From NCBI GenBank assembly GCA_002118135.1, contig BDIU01000090.1:62001-126000 (forward strand): 64,000 nt of DNA, given 5' to 3'. This DNA is from Trebouxia sp. TZW2008 (lineage: Eukaryota; Chlorophyta; Trebouxiophyceae; Trebouxiales; Trebouxiaceae). Positions within the stretch are counted from its first letter, which is position 1, and the number at the start of each line of letters is the position of its first letter. Shown here in pieces: positions 54,001 through 64,000 of the stretch. The position numbers and the translations under genes were made by a program. The notes beneath the pieces are model-generated. The model did no database searches. It had not been told where the DNA came from and saw nothing but the letters and a program-made list of their open reading frames with translations.

Positions 54001-56884
54001 CAGACTCACATTACAAGCCAATACAATAAGTTGCCATGCATCAGTTCAAGGATTGGAACTGACATATTCAGAAGTTGTTGCATCTTGCGTCTGCCACTGT
54101 CAGTCAAGTTGTACGTGCAAGGTTGACTGACAGTGAGCATGTAAGATGGGAAGGTTGCTCAGCCTTCCCAAGTCATTCTCTGCTGAATGTGGACGAGTTC
54201 AGTCATCTTTTTGCTCTGTGATATGGATTCATACAATTGGCATGCACACAGCTTCATGTTCAACCCTTCATGCAGGTACGGTAGCAGCAGGGCAGTCTGT
54301 GAACCTGGTGCTGACTTTTGACATCACACAGAACACCTTCCAGACGGTGTTGCAAGCCTCAGTGCTGATCACCACCACTGGACGCCCAGCAGCCAAGGTG
54401 AACTACCCTTTCTTGATGATCATGCTTTCTTGTCAGAAGTGTGTGAAAATTGCCATCTGACACAGGACTGCAGAGTCGACTTGTGTAGCAAACTGTGCAA
54501 GCAGCACAAGTACATCAACCTTGCTGCGCTGCAATGCCTGCTACCTGTACTGTTTGCTGCCATCTACGTCACGACTTGCACTTCAGCTGCTGCAAATGCG
54601 ATATATTCACGCACAGCATACAGCATTCTGCCAACAAATTTACATGTGGGGTGCAGTCCATGACAGCCAGCGCGTATGTCTTCTGTGCCCAGCTGCAAAC
54701 GGCTTTGCCCTCAGCCACGCACAGCACCAGCATCACTTTCCCTCTGGTGCAAGACACGCGGCCCATCACTGCTGACTGGCCAGCCCTGTCTGACGCAAAC
54801 GGCTCCTGGATCTACTTTGATGCCCAGATTCAGTAAGACCGCTAGTCATCATAGTTCAGCATGATGCATTTAGCTGCTGCTACACAGCAGCAGTTGACCA
54901 GTCACTGTGAACACCAGAGGGTCTTTAGATGTGACTGGCCAGCCCTGGCTGACACCGACAATTCCTGGACCTTTTTTGACTTTCAGATCCAGTAAGACTG
55001 CCTTCTGTTGCAGTCTTGCATGATAGACTTGATCTCTGCCCCCACAGCAGCATGTGCTTGTTGATTGGGTGCAGTCTGGCCATAATAAGCTAGCAGCAGT
55101 TGGCTGATCACCGCGCACACACAAATTGCCTACGAAGCCAATGGGCAGCATCTGGCAGTCCTTATCTTGCATATGCCTGACTGAACAGCTTTGCTTCAAG
55201 CAAGCATGAGTCAAGCACTGTCGCAGAAGCGACAATACTGTGATACTGCCCAGGGAAAACAGGGCTTGGGCCTCACACACCTAGCACCTGCGTTGGAATG
55301 GGTCTTCTGACACTATCATTACCACTGCCTTCATGATGCAGATTCTCTCACCCAGTTGGCACTCTGGCCACAACAGCACTGGAGATCAATGATGGGCAAG
55401 GCGTCATAGAGGCACTCAACAACACAGGCATCAACGGTGACTTGTGTGGGGGCTTCACCATCAGAGCCAAAGTGCCCTTTTCACCGTGGGACACTTTGCA
55501 AACCACCGTGGGTGTGACAGTACAAGGGGCTGAAGTGACTGACGTCTATGGGAATCCCTTCCCGACCTACTCCAACACCTCAACCCTAGACCACAGGTAA
55601 CGCACAAATGGCAGTACCTTCGTTGCAGAACCGTCTTGACATATTCTGTCAAGTGATATTACCATGTCATTAGGTTCTCATACACCATCTGAAGGTCTGT
55701 ACATTGTAGATCATTGTACGCCAGTGAGAGAATGGCAGTAGAAATATGAGTTACAAGCACACACAAGCATGCCATGGTAGCGTTAGCAGAGTGCAGAAGG
55801 TTGCATATGAGTATCACAGCTGAGTTCCATTGCATATGCTGGCCACAGGCTCACGGAAGTACACCACCATCATCTCAACGATACGTCAGTAACGTTTGAC
55901 TAGGAAGACCGAGGCCCACCTCTCAAAAGTTTTAGCCAGGCAACAAGGCTGTTTGCATATTTTAGGCTATAAGGCTGCTTGCTGATTGCATTGGCCAGGC
56001 AAAAAAGCTTATTGCGTGTACCAGATAATCTTTCTGGCGTAGCCCACTATCACATCCTCATGTGGTGCAGGCCAGTGGGGCAGATGCTGGCAGCCTATGC
56101 GTCCTATTCAGGCGACTTGGGACTGATCACCCCAGAGCAGGATGTGGTGCTGCTGCTGGTCTTCTCAGAGCCTGTCAACGGCCTGAAGGCCAGCAGCTTC
56201 AGCATTTCTGGGCCCAGCGGTGCTACTGTGTCAGGCTTGAGACTGCTGAGAGGCACCAACACATACTACCACTTCACTGTCAACCTGCCAGGCAACTATT
56301 ATGATGCTGTGACAGTCAACCTGCAGGTATGACTGCTGCTGCTGCTGTTGCTGCTGCTGCTGTTGCTGCTGCTATTGTTACTGCTGCTGCTGTTGCTGCT
56401 GTTGCAGCTGTCACTGACTGATTCACTTGCAGTGCCTAAGGAGCAAATTGAACGGCTACCCGTTTGCAAACGATTAGTCCTGTGAAGGTCTGCATGCTGT
56501 GAAAGTCACGCATGTGAAATCCATGCTCCTCACAAGCATCACTGGTGTTGTTTGTTGAAACACGATCAATCTTCTGGACCTGAGCTCAGGAACACATTGC
56601 TGGGCATTCATTTGCTTGTGATTGACTGTTTGAGGTGCTGTGTTGACTGTGCAAAACAATGTGGTTTGCGTTTGTGCAAGGTATACTTGTGACTGTGCAG
56701 GGCATTGTGATTCACGGTTGTGTGACATGTCCTTGTGACTATGCAGGGCGTTGTGACAGATACTGCAGGCAAGAACAATTTGGCAGTGGCACCATTGACC
56801 TTCACCAGGGTAGCATACCCGCTTGTCACTGGCACCTCATTCTCTGTTCTCAAGCCACCAGCCCTGCTTGCCACGCAGACCTAA
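48036..56884 (+). CDS. secreted subtilisin-like serine protease, S8 (14 exons)
   Basis: Exons 48036-48109, 48187-48249, 48360-48486, 49550-50032, 50421-50613, 51392-51595, 51874-52130, 52849-53005, 53716-53853, 54276-54397, 54693-54832, 55342-55596, 56071-56326 and 56747-56884 join in phase to 868 residues. Residues 1-~21 are a signal peptide. An I9-type inhibitory propeptide follows (YIIQLKSG). Next comes a ~95-residue Ala/Thr/Ser/Pro-rich stretch (exon 4), an unusual place for a linker. The catalytic domain shows Asp in VYVLDTG, His in GHGTHVSG, oxyanion Asn in AAGNYN and Ser in GTSMACPHV, so it should be active. About 450 C-terminal residues look like beta-sandwich modules, including [14 protein letters not shown] and an Ig/Big-like segment ([17 protein letters not shown]). 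It probably acts in the cell wall or secretory path. Confidence 0.92.
48956..49508. mobile_element. 553 bp MITE in subtilase intron 3
   Basis: The element is flanked by a perfect 10-base direct repeat TGCTTAGATG (48946-48955 and 49509-49518), read as a target-site duplication. Its ends are inverted repeats: GTTGCATCATAC near the left end and GTATGATGCAAC at the right. The interior is dense in CCGTATT/AATACGG words on both strands near each end and has no coding capacity. A 10 bp duplication fits Mutator-like rather than hAT (8 bp) elements, but the termini are too short to classify firmly. Confidence 0.85.
50280..50365 (+). repeat. echo of subtilase exon 5 5' end
   Basis: 'gtatcaggaagacacacact' near 50283 repeats the exon 5 start ('gtatcaggaagacccatact', 50422) about 138 bp upstream. 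A TGA follows after about ten codons. Confidence 0.85.
50805..51005 (+). repeat. two echoes of subtilase exon 5 3' end
   Basis: About 50808-50910 repeats the segment around the catalytic His through the GTGGGCAGGT donor, but the GHGTH codons are lost in the copy. About 50955-51000 is a shorter second copy ('ggaggcttgattcatggagt'). Confidence 0.8.
51030..51355 (+). repeat. two echoes of subtilase exon 6 5' end
   Basis: 'catgcagtgcgggcgatcaa' near 51030 and 'catgcagtgcgagtgaccaa' near 51219 precede the authentic exon 6 at 51392; units are about 170-190 bp. The second keeps a GTCAGC donor but ends in a phase that does not fit the next exon. Confidence 0.9.
53075..53365 (+). repeat. two echoes of subtilase exon 8 3' end
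   Basis: Copies of the [22 protein letters not shown] end occur at about 53100-53180 (open, with GTGAGC donor) and 53270-53360 (donor changed to AAGAGG). The authentic donor is at 53006. Period is about 175 bp. Confidence 0.9.
54930..55000 (+). repeat. echo of subtilase exon 11 3' end
   Basis: 'gactggccagccctggctga' near 54933 repeats the exon 11 end (authentic near 54773) through 'cagtaagactgc', including the donor. Confidence 0.9.
56330..56406 (+). repeat. CTG/TTG trinucleotide microsatellite
   Basis: About 75 bases of imperfect (GCT)n starting within ten bases of the exon 13 donor of the subtilase gene. Being intronic and next to a donor, length changes could affect splicing. Confidence 0.9.
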
Positions 56885-57708
56885 CATGCTGCAATGCATG
56901 TCATCAGCGCAGGTTTCTGCTAGACTGGTCAAGCCAGAGTATCAAGCCCATTTCTGTCTGTCTGTCTTGCACGCTGTCTTTGCAGCGTGCATGTGCTGTT
57001 TGGCCTTGACTGCAAATTGCTTCCAGAATGCTGTACATGTTGCTGTACTGCTTTTGCTATTGATTCCGCCATGTGCTTGCTTGCTTGATATTGAATGTCA
57101 TCGCAGCTGCTGGATGTGTGTGCATTGCCCAGCACGCATGTGTTCGTTTCCTGCCTGTGCTGGTCGTAAGGCTGTACACTGTAAAAGTGTAAAGTGCAGT
57201 TCGGATGCAACTGCCACAACGTGAAGCTCCTGGTGTGTGCCAAGAAGGTGACAGCAATCATCACGATGCTTGCTGTTGTCCTTAGGCATTCATTCCCTAT
57301 GCAGCTGATCATGATTGCACCATTGAATAAAAGACACGAGTACCTTGATCATGTAGGCAGGTGCATTTCCAACTCACATTTGTTTCAATGTACAACCGTT
57401 GGTCCTATCAGCATATGTTGGACATGGCAAGTCTTGCAAATCTAGACGCAAATAGAAGTCAGGACATTGCAGACAGCGCATGCTGCTCTCACAGAATCAC
57501 AGTACAGCACAGGATCGCTTGGCATCTCACAACACACCACGCTGAGTGATACCACTCTGACTAAGCACTATGAGGCTAGACGGTCTCACTTGCTTGGTGC
57601 CATTGATACAAAAACTCATTTCATCTTGTGCACATTCATGAGGGCTGTCACTAGCATGACGCCTTCTGAAGGGTCATCCCAAAATTTGCATCAGTCACAT
57701 GAACAATT
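56885..57708. other. convergent intergenic, subtilase (+) / EamA transporter (-)
   Basis: 824 bases between two stop codons, expected to hold both 3' UTRs. No gene, array or mobile element is supported. Confidence 0.55.
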
Positions 57709-59939
57709 TCAAGCATCTTGTGGGGGATCAGCTGGCGGTGTATCTGGCTGGCCAAAAATCTGTGTGGTAAGGCTGCTCAAGATAATGAGACCTGCCCCGA
57801 CCCACCCTGCCGCCCCCCACCTCTCCCCCAGTAACAAGTAAGCTAGTGTGGCTCCCAGAACAGGCTCCAGTGTATACACCACTGCCGCATCTACTGAGGT
57901 CACGTCATGCAGCGCTATCAACTGCAACCAGAACACCAGCAATTCAGCAATGCATGCTGTCATGCAAGCAGCGACGTGGCAGAGCATAACAGAATCAAGG
58001 TCAAAATTTGCTATTGCCACATCGACTGTGGTTACGTCATGCATTGCTATCAACTGCAATCAGAACAGCAGCAACTCAGCAATGCATGATGTTATGCAAG
58101 CAGAAAAGGTGCGATGTAGCACAGCACAACAGAGTGCAGGTCAGAAGTTGCTGTTGCTGCATCTAATGTGATGACGTCAAGCATTGCTATCAACTGCATC
58201 CAGAACAGGAGCAAATCAGCACAGCGATCAGCAAGTGGCAACTCACCGTCTCATGACTGTACTAAGGTCACATGATGCAACATGATCCAGTGCATGCCAA
58301 AGAGGAAGAAGCCAAGCAACACTGCTGTCAACTTACCTCAATATAGATGACAAAGTCTGTTGACAGCAGGCCAGTGAAGGCTATCTGGGTCCAGGGAAAG
58401 TCTGGAGATGCCAGCAAGCTTAGTGAATGGCGAGGGTGCATGAATGCAGACTGCATCTCTGCAGGATGCGCTATTGCAGCGCATACTAGCGATACAGCTG
58501 CCACTGTGTACACTATGATCGCCATCAAGCCAATGGTGCCTGTTGTCTTGGATGCCTTGATGGCGTGAGAGTAGTGCTCTGTACGGAAAACCTGCATGGG
58601 TAATACATGCTTAGGACACAAAAAAGGCAGCTGCATTTCTGATGCTGACCACGCAGATTTGAATAGCCTCATGTAATGCAGCTGCAACACATGATGTTGA
58701 AACTGCTCATAATATGCATAACTAGTTGCCATAGGGTGAACATACAGTAGTTTCCCCTCGCAGCGACTGCGTAGTTTGTCAAGACAATTGTCCCTACACA
58801 AAGTTGTCCTTACAACGCAGTCAGAATGCAGTGATAGGATCCTGATTGCCTTGTCCTTACAGCAAGAATGTCCTTGTATCAAGTGTCATTGTATGGATAA
58901 GTTGCTGTACCTGTAGACCGAAGAAGAGGGCGCTCAGCAGATTCCAGAAATCGCCAATGCCTGGTGGCGCGCCTCCCTGCTCAAGTAATCCAACACCAAT
59001 CAGCGCAACAATGCATGACGCCCATGTCAACGGCTTGACTCCTCGCCCTGACAAGCCAGCAAGTATGGGGACAATCAAAACCTACACCGACACACAGTTA
59101 AGGTCAATAATGTGTACACCAGATTTTCCTTACACTGGCTCTGGAAGCAAAGCAAGAAGACAAAGCAAGGGTCTGACATCATGCCCAAGAGAATACGTCA
59201 ATGATGGAGAAGAAGTGCACTGATGATCATTTGAGTAGGTGTGGGGCTGCAGCAGGTTGGGAAGAGAACCTACTGTGAAGGTACTAATGAAGGATGCTCT
59301 CGATGCGTCTGACGTGATGAGCCCCACAGACTGAGTCTGATAGGCCAGTGCGCTGTATATGCCCAATTCCAAGCCACCTTTGAGGACTTTGCGGTCCTTT
59401 GCAGCGTTTTTGACCCAGGGAAAGAATACGGCAGCTGCAAGTGTGAATCTGAGTGCTGCAAAGGTGAAAGGGTCAAAGAAGTCGCCTGTCTCCTTGAGTA
59501 CGACCCAGTTTGCGCCACACAGAAGGACAAGTATGTTGAGCAGTATCAAGCCTCGAACTCTAGGAGAGAGTCTGCTGGGGTTTAGCCTCTGCAGTTGATG
59601 TCGTGTGCGGGACAACAGGTCTTGGTGATCATGCTGCTGTGAAGTGGATGCCAGGTCTGAATCTGCCAGGTCTGTGTGCTGTTGTTGACGCAGAGTCTGG
59701 ACCCGTTTACGAAGCACGCTGTCCTTGGCGCTGCTGCCGACCATGCTTTCCTCGGAGCTGTCGTGACTGTCTGGCAGGAAAGCACGCAGCTCAATCTCAT
59801 CAATACTGTCGGTTGACGAGACATGAGGGTGATCATTCCTCTTCACTGCTCCTGTATGCGTCACGCGTCTCGCTCTGAAGGGATGCCGCTGATGACACGG
59901 TCGCAAATTACATGCGCATGACAAGTTGAATGCTGCCAT
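57709..59939 (-). CDS. EamA/DMT-family membrane transporter (4 exons)
   Basis: Exons 59939-59274, 59081-58911, 58591-58337 and 57921-57709 join in phase 0 to 434 residues. The first ~125 residues are hydrophilic and basic/Ser-rich and may include a plastid targeting region. Ten-helix DMT topology follows in two EamA repeats: LLNILVLLCGANWVVLK opens the first, and the second ends with VVYTLEPVLGATLAYLL and WVGAGLIIL. The YTLEPV...GE block is typical of EamA proteins of plants and algae. The substrate is unknown; relatives export amino acids, purines or other small metabolites. Intron 3 contains two copies of the exon 4 start. Confidence 0.9.
58020..58215 (-). repeat. two echoes of EamA exon 4 5' end
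   Basis: The plus-strand text 'gctatcaactgcaaccagaacacc' at the exon 4 acceptor (57914) recurs near 58045 ('gctatcaactgcaatcagaacag') and 58184 ('gctatcaactgcatccagaacag'). Units are about 131-139 bp and include 'gtgacgtcatgcagcg'-like coding sequence. The near copy stays open for some codons. Confidence 0.9.
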
Positions 59940-60266
59940 AAAGTGGTGCAGCAGCAGTCAAGCTCCAGAATGCCTGTATGACGCTCGACACGGTGCGCGC
60001 ATGTCAGGACACGCGCAAGCTGAGCAAGGCTCTGATTGCCTGAGGATTGTCACGTGCAGCAGACGTGCACGTGAAGCTCAAGAAACGGCCCCGCCCTTCG
60101 GCCCCAGCCCCTTCCAGGCAGTGCTATTCGAGTTACTTGCCGTTTACGAACGCAGCATGCGCAGCATGCTTGATGTGAAGCAAAAAGAGATGACCTGGCA
60201 ATCGGCACGCTTTCGTTGGCGACCTTGCACCATCGCATACTTTGTTGAGGCCTCTTTGCCGTCGGC
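59940..60266. promoter_or_regulatory. divergent region between EamA (-) and hypothetical gene (+)
   Basis: 327 bases between the EamA start and the next plus-strand start, so a shared promoter region if both starts are right. It is CpG-containing; no motif was identified. Confidence 0.4.
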
Positions 60267-60566
60267 ATGGGCATTATCGATGACCACTACGGTGGGTACG
60301 GAAATCTAGCCTTGTACACTGACGAAGACGGAGATGTCGATTTCGACGCGGCGTACGGCTCCACTTGTGACGAGACCATCACCGCTCGTGTTGGCAAGGT
60401 CGCCAAAGAGTATTTGAAGTCTACAGGAAGCCTGGACGAGTCTGATGACGACAGCGAGTACGAGGGATCAAGTGATCTTGACGACGACAGCTGCCGGTAT
60501 TCAGGAAGTGGTTGCCCAAGTGTCGATTCGTTGGACGAGGATGCGCTGGCAGACCGCTTCATATAA
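60267..60566 (+). CDS. hypothetical acidic protein or first exon
   Basis: A 99-codon frame from ATG to TAA with coding-like, C-ending codon choice. The N-terminal half has DDHYGGYGNLALYTDEDGD and a KVGKVAKEYLKSTG-like stretch; the C-terminal half is strongly acidic (DESDDDSEYEG, DLDDDS). It may be a small single-exon gene or the first exon of the gene whose exons follow. I see no donor near its end that clearly decides. The family is not recognised. Confidence 0.4.
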   Translation: MGIIDDHYGGYGNLALYTDEDGDVDFDAAYGSTCDETITARVGKVAKEYLKSTGSLDESDDDSEYEGSSDLDDDSCRYSGSGCPSVDSLDEDALADRFI

Positions 60567-60619
60567 CGCAGAAAAGTCGCAAATCGCAAATATACGCAAG
60601 TCAGTTTCGGTGCTGGGTA

Positions 60620-60887
60620 GCACAGCTGCAGCCATGCCTCGCCTTATGCTGCACTTTTCTTCGCCTGTACATAGCAAAACCGGGACGTTTTGCTGTAGAC
60701 GAGAAGATAGCCTTGAGCGACAGAGTGGAAGACAGATTCAGATGGAGCTTCATAGAAGCTGTGGAGGTAGCAAATGATCTGCTTAGACATGAACGCCAGG
60801 CCTCTTGGCAGGAGTATGTTTTAGCTGCCAAACTGCGACAGCGGCACAAGACTGCACAAGAGCAACAACTTGCAAAGCAACCAGAAG
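60620..60887 (+). CDS. exon of an unrecognised protein
   Basis: An open frame with a helical, charged composition (FAVDEKIALSDRVEDRFRW, then LLRHERQASWQEYVLAAKLR and a Gln/Lys-rich end) closes at a GAAG|GTGATG donor after 60887. The acceptor is not settled (CTGCAG near 60631 is a candidate). It is probably upstream of the exons at 61780 and beyond, but the sequence between contains a transposon-like insertion and an N gap. Confidence 0.4.
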
Positions 60888-60960
60888 GTGATGAATGCCA
60901 CATGACTGCCGCCAACACTTATTCACTTGCTGCTGCTGCTGATTACTGCATAGTCAAGAC

Positions 60961-61684
60961 TACAGTCCCCCCAGAAAGTTTTGCACCACGTGTCTGCAGT
61001 GCTAAGCATCCTAGTAATCTGACTCAGACTCAACCAGCCCATGATTACAGCTCAGCACACCTCTGAGTACATGCGGTGTCAGTTTTGAATTGAACAGCTC
61101 AGGAATCTAGCGCTTGCTTGCAACTTGTATATCTGACAGCAGACTTGTTCGCGCCAGCGAAGCGCCACCGTCACCGTCTAAGTCATTAGGAATAGTATAG
61201 GCCAGACCCTGGCAAAATTTTCTGTGTGGCAGTGCACTTTGCTCAGGAAGGCTATGCAAGTGGTTTGACAGAAAACAAAGTTGTGCTGACTGCACAGGCT
61301 CTACCTGTATCACAGGCGAGCCTTTGCAGGCAGCAGGCCTTTGCAGCTTNNNNNNNNNNNNNNNNNNNNNNNNNNNNNNNNNNNNNNNNNNNNNNNNNNN
61401 NNNNNNNTCAAGTATTGCTGGCTATCGTTTTGGCGCAGCACACAAGCGACAAAGTGGGCATGTCCTGTCAACCCTGTTTTCAGTGAAGCAAGACTGCATG
61501 CTTGACCGACGCATAGCTTGCGCTACAATCGATTTCGGTGGCGGTGACTCCGCATCTGGCATCGTCTGTTGTTGACTTTCCTATGCTGATCAGCACTGCC
61601 GCGACATTGCATTGTTGCGCCTCACAGATTTGCTTGAACATGCACATGTACTGGAGTGGTGCAAAACTTTCTGGGGGGACTGTA
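60961..61684. mobile_element. Tc1/mariner-like TIR element containing the N gap
   Basis: A perfect 29-base inverted repeat lies at 60961-60989 and 61656-61684, reading TACAGTCCCCCCAGAAAG inward from each end. A TA followed by CAGT is the usual border of Tc1/mariner superfamily elements, with TA as the target duplication. The 724-base span has no transposase frame in the visible part and includes 58 unknown bases, so it is probably a non-autonomous copy. It lies between exon-like segments and so is probably intronic. Confidence 0.75.
61350..61407. other. assembly gap (58 N)
   Basis: 58 consecutive undetermined bases. Any frame crossing this point cannot be interpreted. The true gap size may differ. 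Confidence 0.99.
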
Positions 61685-61779
61685 TTATAAATACCACTAT
61701 CATTCCTATACGGATGCAATGCATTGCAGATAACCTGCTTTGGTGGATGTGGAATTAGGTGGCCAGCTGCAGAGGACAT

Positions 61780-64000
61780 GGCTAAGTTCCTGATGCATCT
61801 GGCTCAAGGAGACTTTGAAACTGCATTGGCGTTGCAGAGGCAAGCATTCTCAGGACAATCTCCTTTGTAACTGGCAAATATGGCTTCACCCATTCAGGAT
61901 GTCATGTATTGTGGCATAGATTCAGCACAGCACAGGATGCTGTCCTCTATATAGTGACGTTTTCTTTGTCACTACTGCTTTGGTTGCTGAGAAAGTTGTC
62001 CTTGAATCGAATTGTCCTTTCTTACAGATACCATTGCAGTCAGAATGCAGTGCTTAGTTCCCGGCTGCATTGTCCTCACAACAAGAAACTTCATTGCATT
62101 GAGAGTCCTGACAACTGTAAGTTTTGTTGGTTGATTGATTGATTGATTGATTGACATTGAGAGGGCATCAAGCCAAGCAAGGTGCTCTATTGATGCAGGT
62201 CAATGGTGAATGCCCACACTTCTGCAGAGGCACAACTCAGCTGGCAAGGCCTTGTGTACAGCCTCATGTATGAGATCAAGAAGCGGCCAATCAATAATAC
62301 CCCCCTGAAGTACCTTCTGAGGTTCATCACAGGCCTGACTGAGGTCCTGTCAAAAGCGTCTGACTGCTCGTCAAAGCTCCAAGACGACCCTGATGCAGCA
62401 AACACTGAAGGTGAGGTACTCATTTTTTGAATGACAGCCAAAACAACGCCTAAACGGCACTGTGTATTCATGCATTGTATCTTGTGAACTGGTCACTCTG
62501 ATTGCTGCAGCTGCCAATGTAGCATCATGCCACTGACAACGATAGTCCAGACATCGCAGCAAAGGTGCTGGGTGTGTGCAATGCAAGTCCTACGTTGACC
62601 TGCTCAAACTATGTCATCAAAGTTAGAAAGCTGAAGATTTGTGGTTTTGCAGGTGGCCAAGCTGCTCAGCTGTTGGCTAGCATGCTGGCAGGCACAGTTC
62701 CGTACAGACAGCAATACAAACAGACTGTCAGAAGAAGGATTTGAAGCAGCTTGCGGATCTCTTAACAGGCCATCCTGGCAAGGGTGACATCAACAGGGCA
62801 TTGCAGATCCTATCTTGCCTTGTAGCATCATCTCAAAGGTGGACAGCTGATGTTGTGTCTGATCTGCAGATGGCCAAGCTGCTCAGCTGTTGGCCAGCAT
62901 GCTGGCAGGCACAGTCCCATATAGACAGTCACACAATCAGACTGTCAGACAGAAGGATCTGAAGCAGCTTGCGAATCTCTTAGCAGACCATCTTAGCCAG
63001 GGCATTATCAACAGAGCATTGCAGATCCTATCTTGCCCTTTAGCATCATCTCAAAGGTGGACAGCTGATGTTGTGTCTGCTCTGCAGATGGCCAAGCTGC
63101 TCAACTGTTGGCCGGCATGCTGGCAGGCACAGTCCCATACAGACAGCAACACAAGCAGACTGTCAGACAGAAGGATCTGCAGCAGCTTGTGGATCTCTTA
63201 GCGGGCCATCTTGGCAAGGGTGACATCAACAGGGCATTGCAGATCCTGGGCATGGCACAATATGTGTATGTACCTCTGTACTCTCACAGATGGCTACTAG
63301 CCTTAGGAGGGGAAGAGGAGTCATGCAATGTTGACTCACATGGTAAGCGGCTGTGATCACTGATGTACTAACTTAGCCGATATTGGTATATACAGGTTCT
63401 TGTGTGTTCATGGTGCTGCTGCTGTTGTCAGGAGGCGTTTAAAGAAGAGATGTCTGATTTGCCCATACAAAACTTTCAGCCGTTGATGCAGTCAACAGTC
63501 ATCAATTTATTGCTAGCTCCCATTTGTTGCTGGAAGAGGCACTATGACAGCTGTTGTATGCTCTGATGCTACCAAAGTGCCATGTACAGACAATGCTCGC
63601 CTTTGCTTTCACTCTTATAAGACATCATCAATACCAATTTAGGCACTACACAGAGAATCATGCTTTGTACAGCCTGTACAATACTGTACATAGCCTTGCA
63701 GCTGCCTTGCAGGTGTCAAGCTCTGTCCATGTCTAATGCTGCATGACTATCGCCTTTTGTTGCCTTGTGTTTTTGTGCTCCTGAATATATGTCTGGAGTG
63801 CCTGATGGCTGTCTGCTATGTAGGCTGTTCCGCTGGGCACTATGCAACATGCAGACTGCTCCACCATCTGGCCCAACAGCTAAAGTGCGAAGCAGGTTTC
63901 TGACTTTCGTCTGTTCCTGATGGTGTTCTGCTTTGTAGGCTGTTCTGCTGGGCAAAACCGGTTGGCAGACTGCTGCATCACTTGGCCCAGCAGCAAAACT
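61780..64000 (+). CDS. unrecognised multi-exon gene, 3' part beyond window
   Basis: Plausible exons: ~61772-61860 (EDMAKFLMHLAQGDFETALA); 62199-62410 (SLMYEIKKRPINNTPLKYLL), which ends phase 1; 63088-63263 (GQAAQLLAGMLAGTVPYRQQ, then LVDLLAGHLGKGDINRALQIL), which starts in the matching phase; perhaps one from 63431 (EAFKEEMSDLPIQNFQPL); and one from 63939 (AVLLGKTGWQTAASLGPAAK), cut by the window end. The helical, Leu/Ala-rich character suggests an alpha-solenoid-like protein; GDFETALAL and GDINRALQIL look like short helical repeats. I do not recognise the family, and the exon chain is provisional. Confidence 0.4.
62651..63087 (+). repeat. two ~217 bp echoes before the exon at 63088
   Basis: Units beginning near 62654 and 62871 repeat the whole exon at 63088 with its acceptor and the preceding intron block ('tcatctcaaaggtggacagc'). 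The first copy has a one-base shift and a TGA. The second stays open through the entire matching stretch. Confidence 0.9.
63800..63938 (+). repeat. echo of the last exon start
   Basis: 'gtaggctgttccgctgggca' near 63820 repeats 'gtaggctgttctgctgggca' near 63936, about 116 bp apart, with the TGTAG acceptor kept. The first copy stops after about 16 codons. Confidence 0.85.

Noticed and set aside
8022..56884. Interpreting the genes as pseudogenes because many exon copies contain stops
   Set aside because: For each recognised gene one set of exons joins with correct phases, full family length and intact catalytic motifs; the stops are confined to the extra copies.

Overview
This is a nuclear contig from a photosynthetic eukaryote, most likely a chlorophyte green alga of trebouxiophyte type; I cannot fix the genus. 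The evidence is a complete chlorophyllide a oxygenase gene (chlorophyll b synthesis, green lineage), a plant-type rhomboid, a plant-type Alba/RGG protein, very intron-rich genes with short exons, GT-AG introns whose acceptors nearly always read TGCAG, and a few GC-AG introns. Nothing looks bacterial or viral. There is one 58-base N gap (61350-61407).

Layout, left to right: (1) 1-3176 (+), the 3' part of an unrecognised Ser/Gln-rich protein gene; (2) 3453-7434 (-), chlorophyllide a oxygenase; (3) 8022-15027 (+), MFS sugar transporter with a very long central loop; (4) 15867-19913 (+), CCT5, the epsilon subunit of the TRiC/CCT chaperonin; (5) 20601-28934 (+), a U-box domain fused to a plant-type rhomboid that lacks the catalytic serine; (6) 30746-31762 (-), Alba domain protein with an RGG tail; (7) 32987-35516 (-), biotin-protein ligase; (8) 36262-37481 (-), NECAP-type endocytic adaptor; (9) 38158-47398 (+), glucosidase II alpha subunit (GH31); (10) 48036-56884 (+), secreted subtilase; (11) 57709-59939 (-), EamA/DMT transporter; (12) 60267-64000 (+), unrecognised exons running off the window. 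For genes 2-11 I derived exon models by hand. Every splice phase closes and every product has a plausible full length, so these look like living genes, not pseudogenes. The genes are ordinary housekeeping, photosynthetic and secretory genes and do not form a pathway or operon.

The most unusual property is structural. Most introns of the long genes are filled with diverged tandem copies ('echoes') of the exon-intron junction next to them: the last or first 30-200 bases of an exon plus its splice site and some intron, repeated two to eight times with a 55-220 bp period. The copies mostly keep the TGCAG acceptor or the donor but carry stops or frameshifts; a few are fully open and in phase. The compact Alba and NECAP genes lack them. 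The intergenic stretches I read do not show them. This looks like an intron-growth process by local tandem duplication across splice junctions. Other mobile DNA: a 553 bp MITE in a subtilase intron with a 10 bp target duplication, a Tc1/mariner-like TIR pair around the N gap, and a non-LTR retrotransposon relic inside a glucosidase intron.
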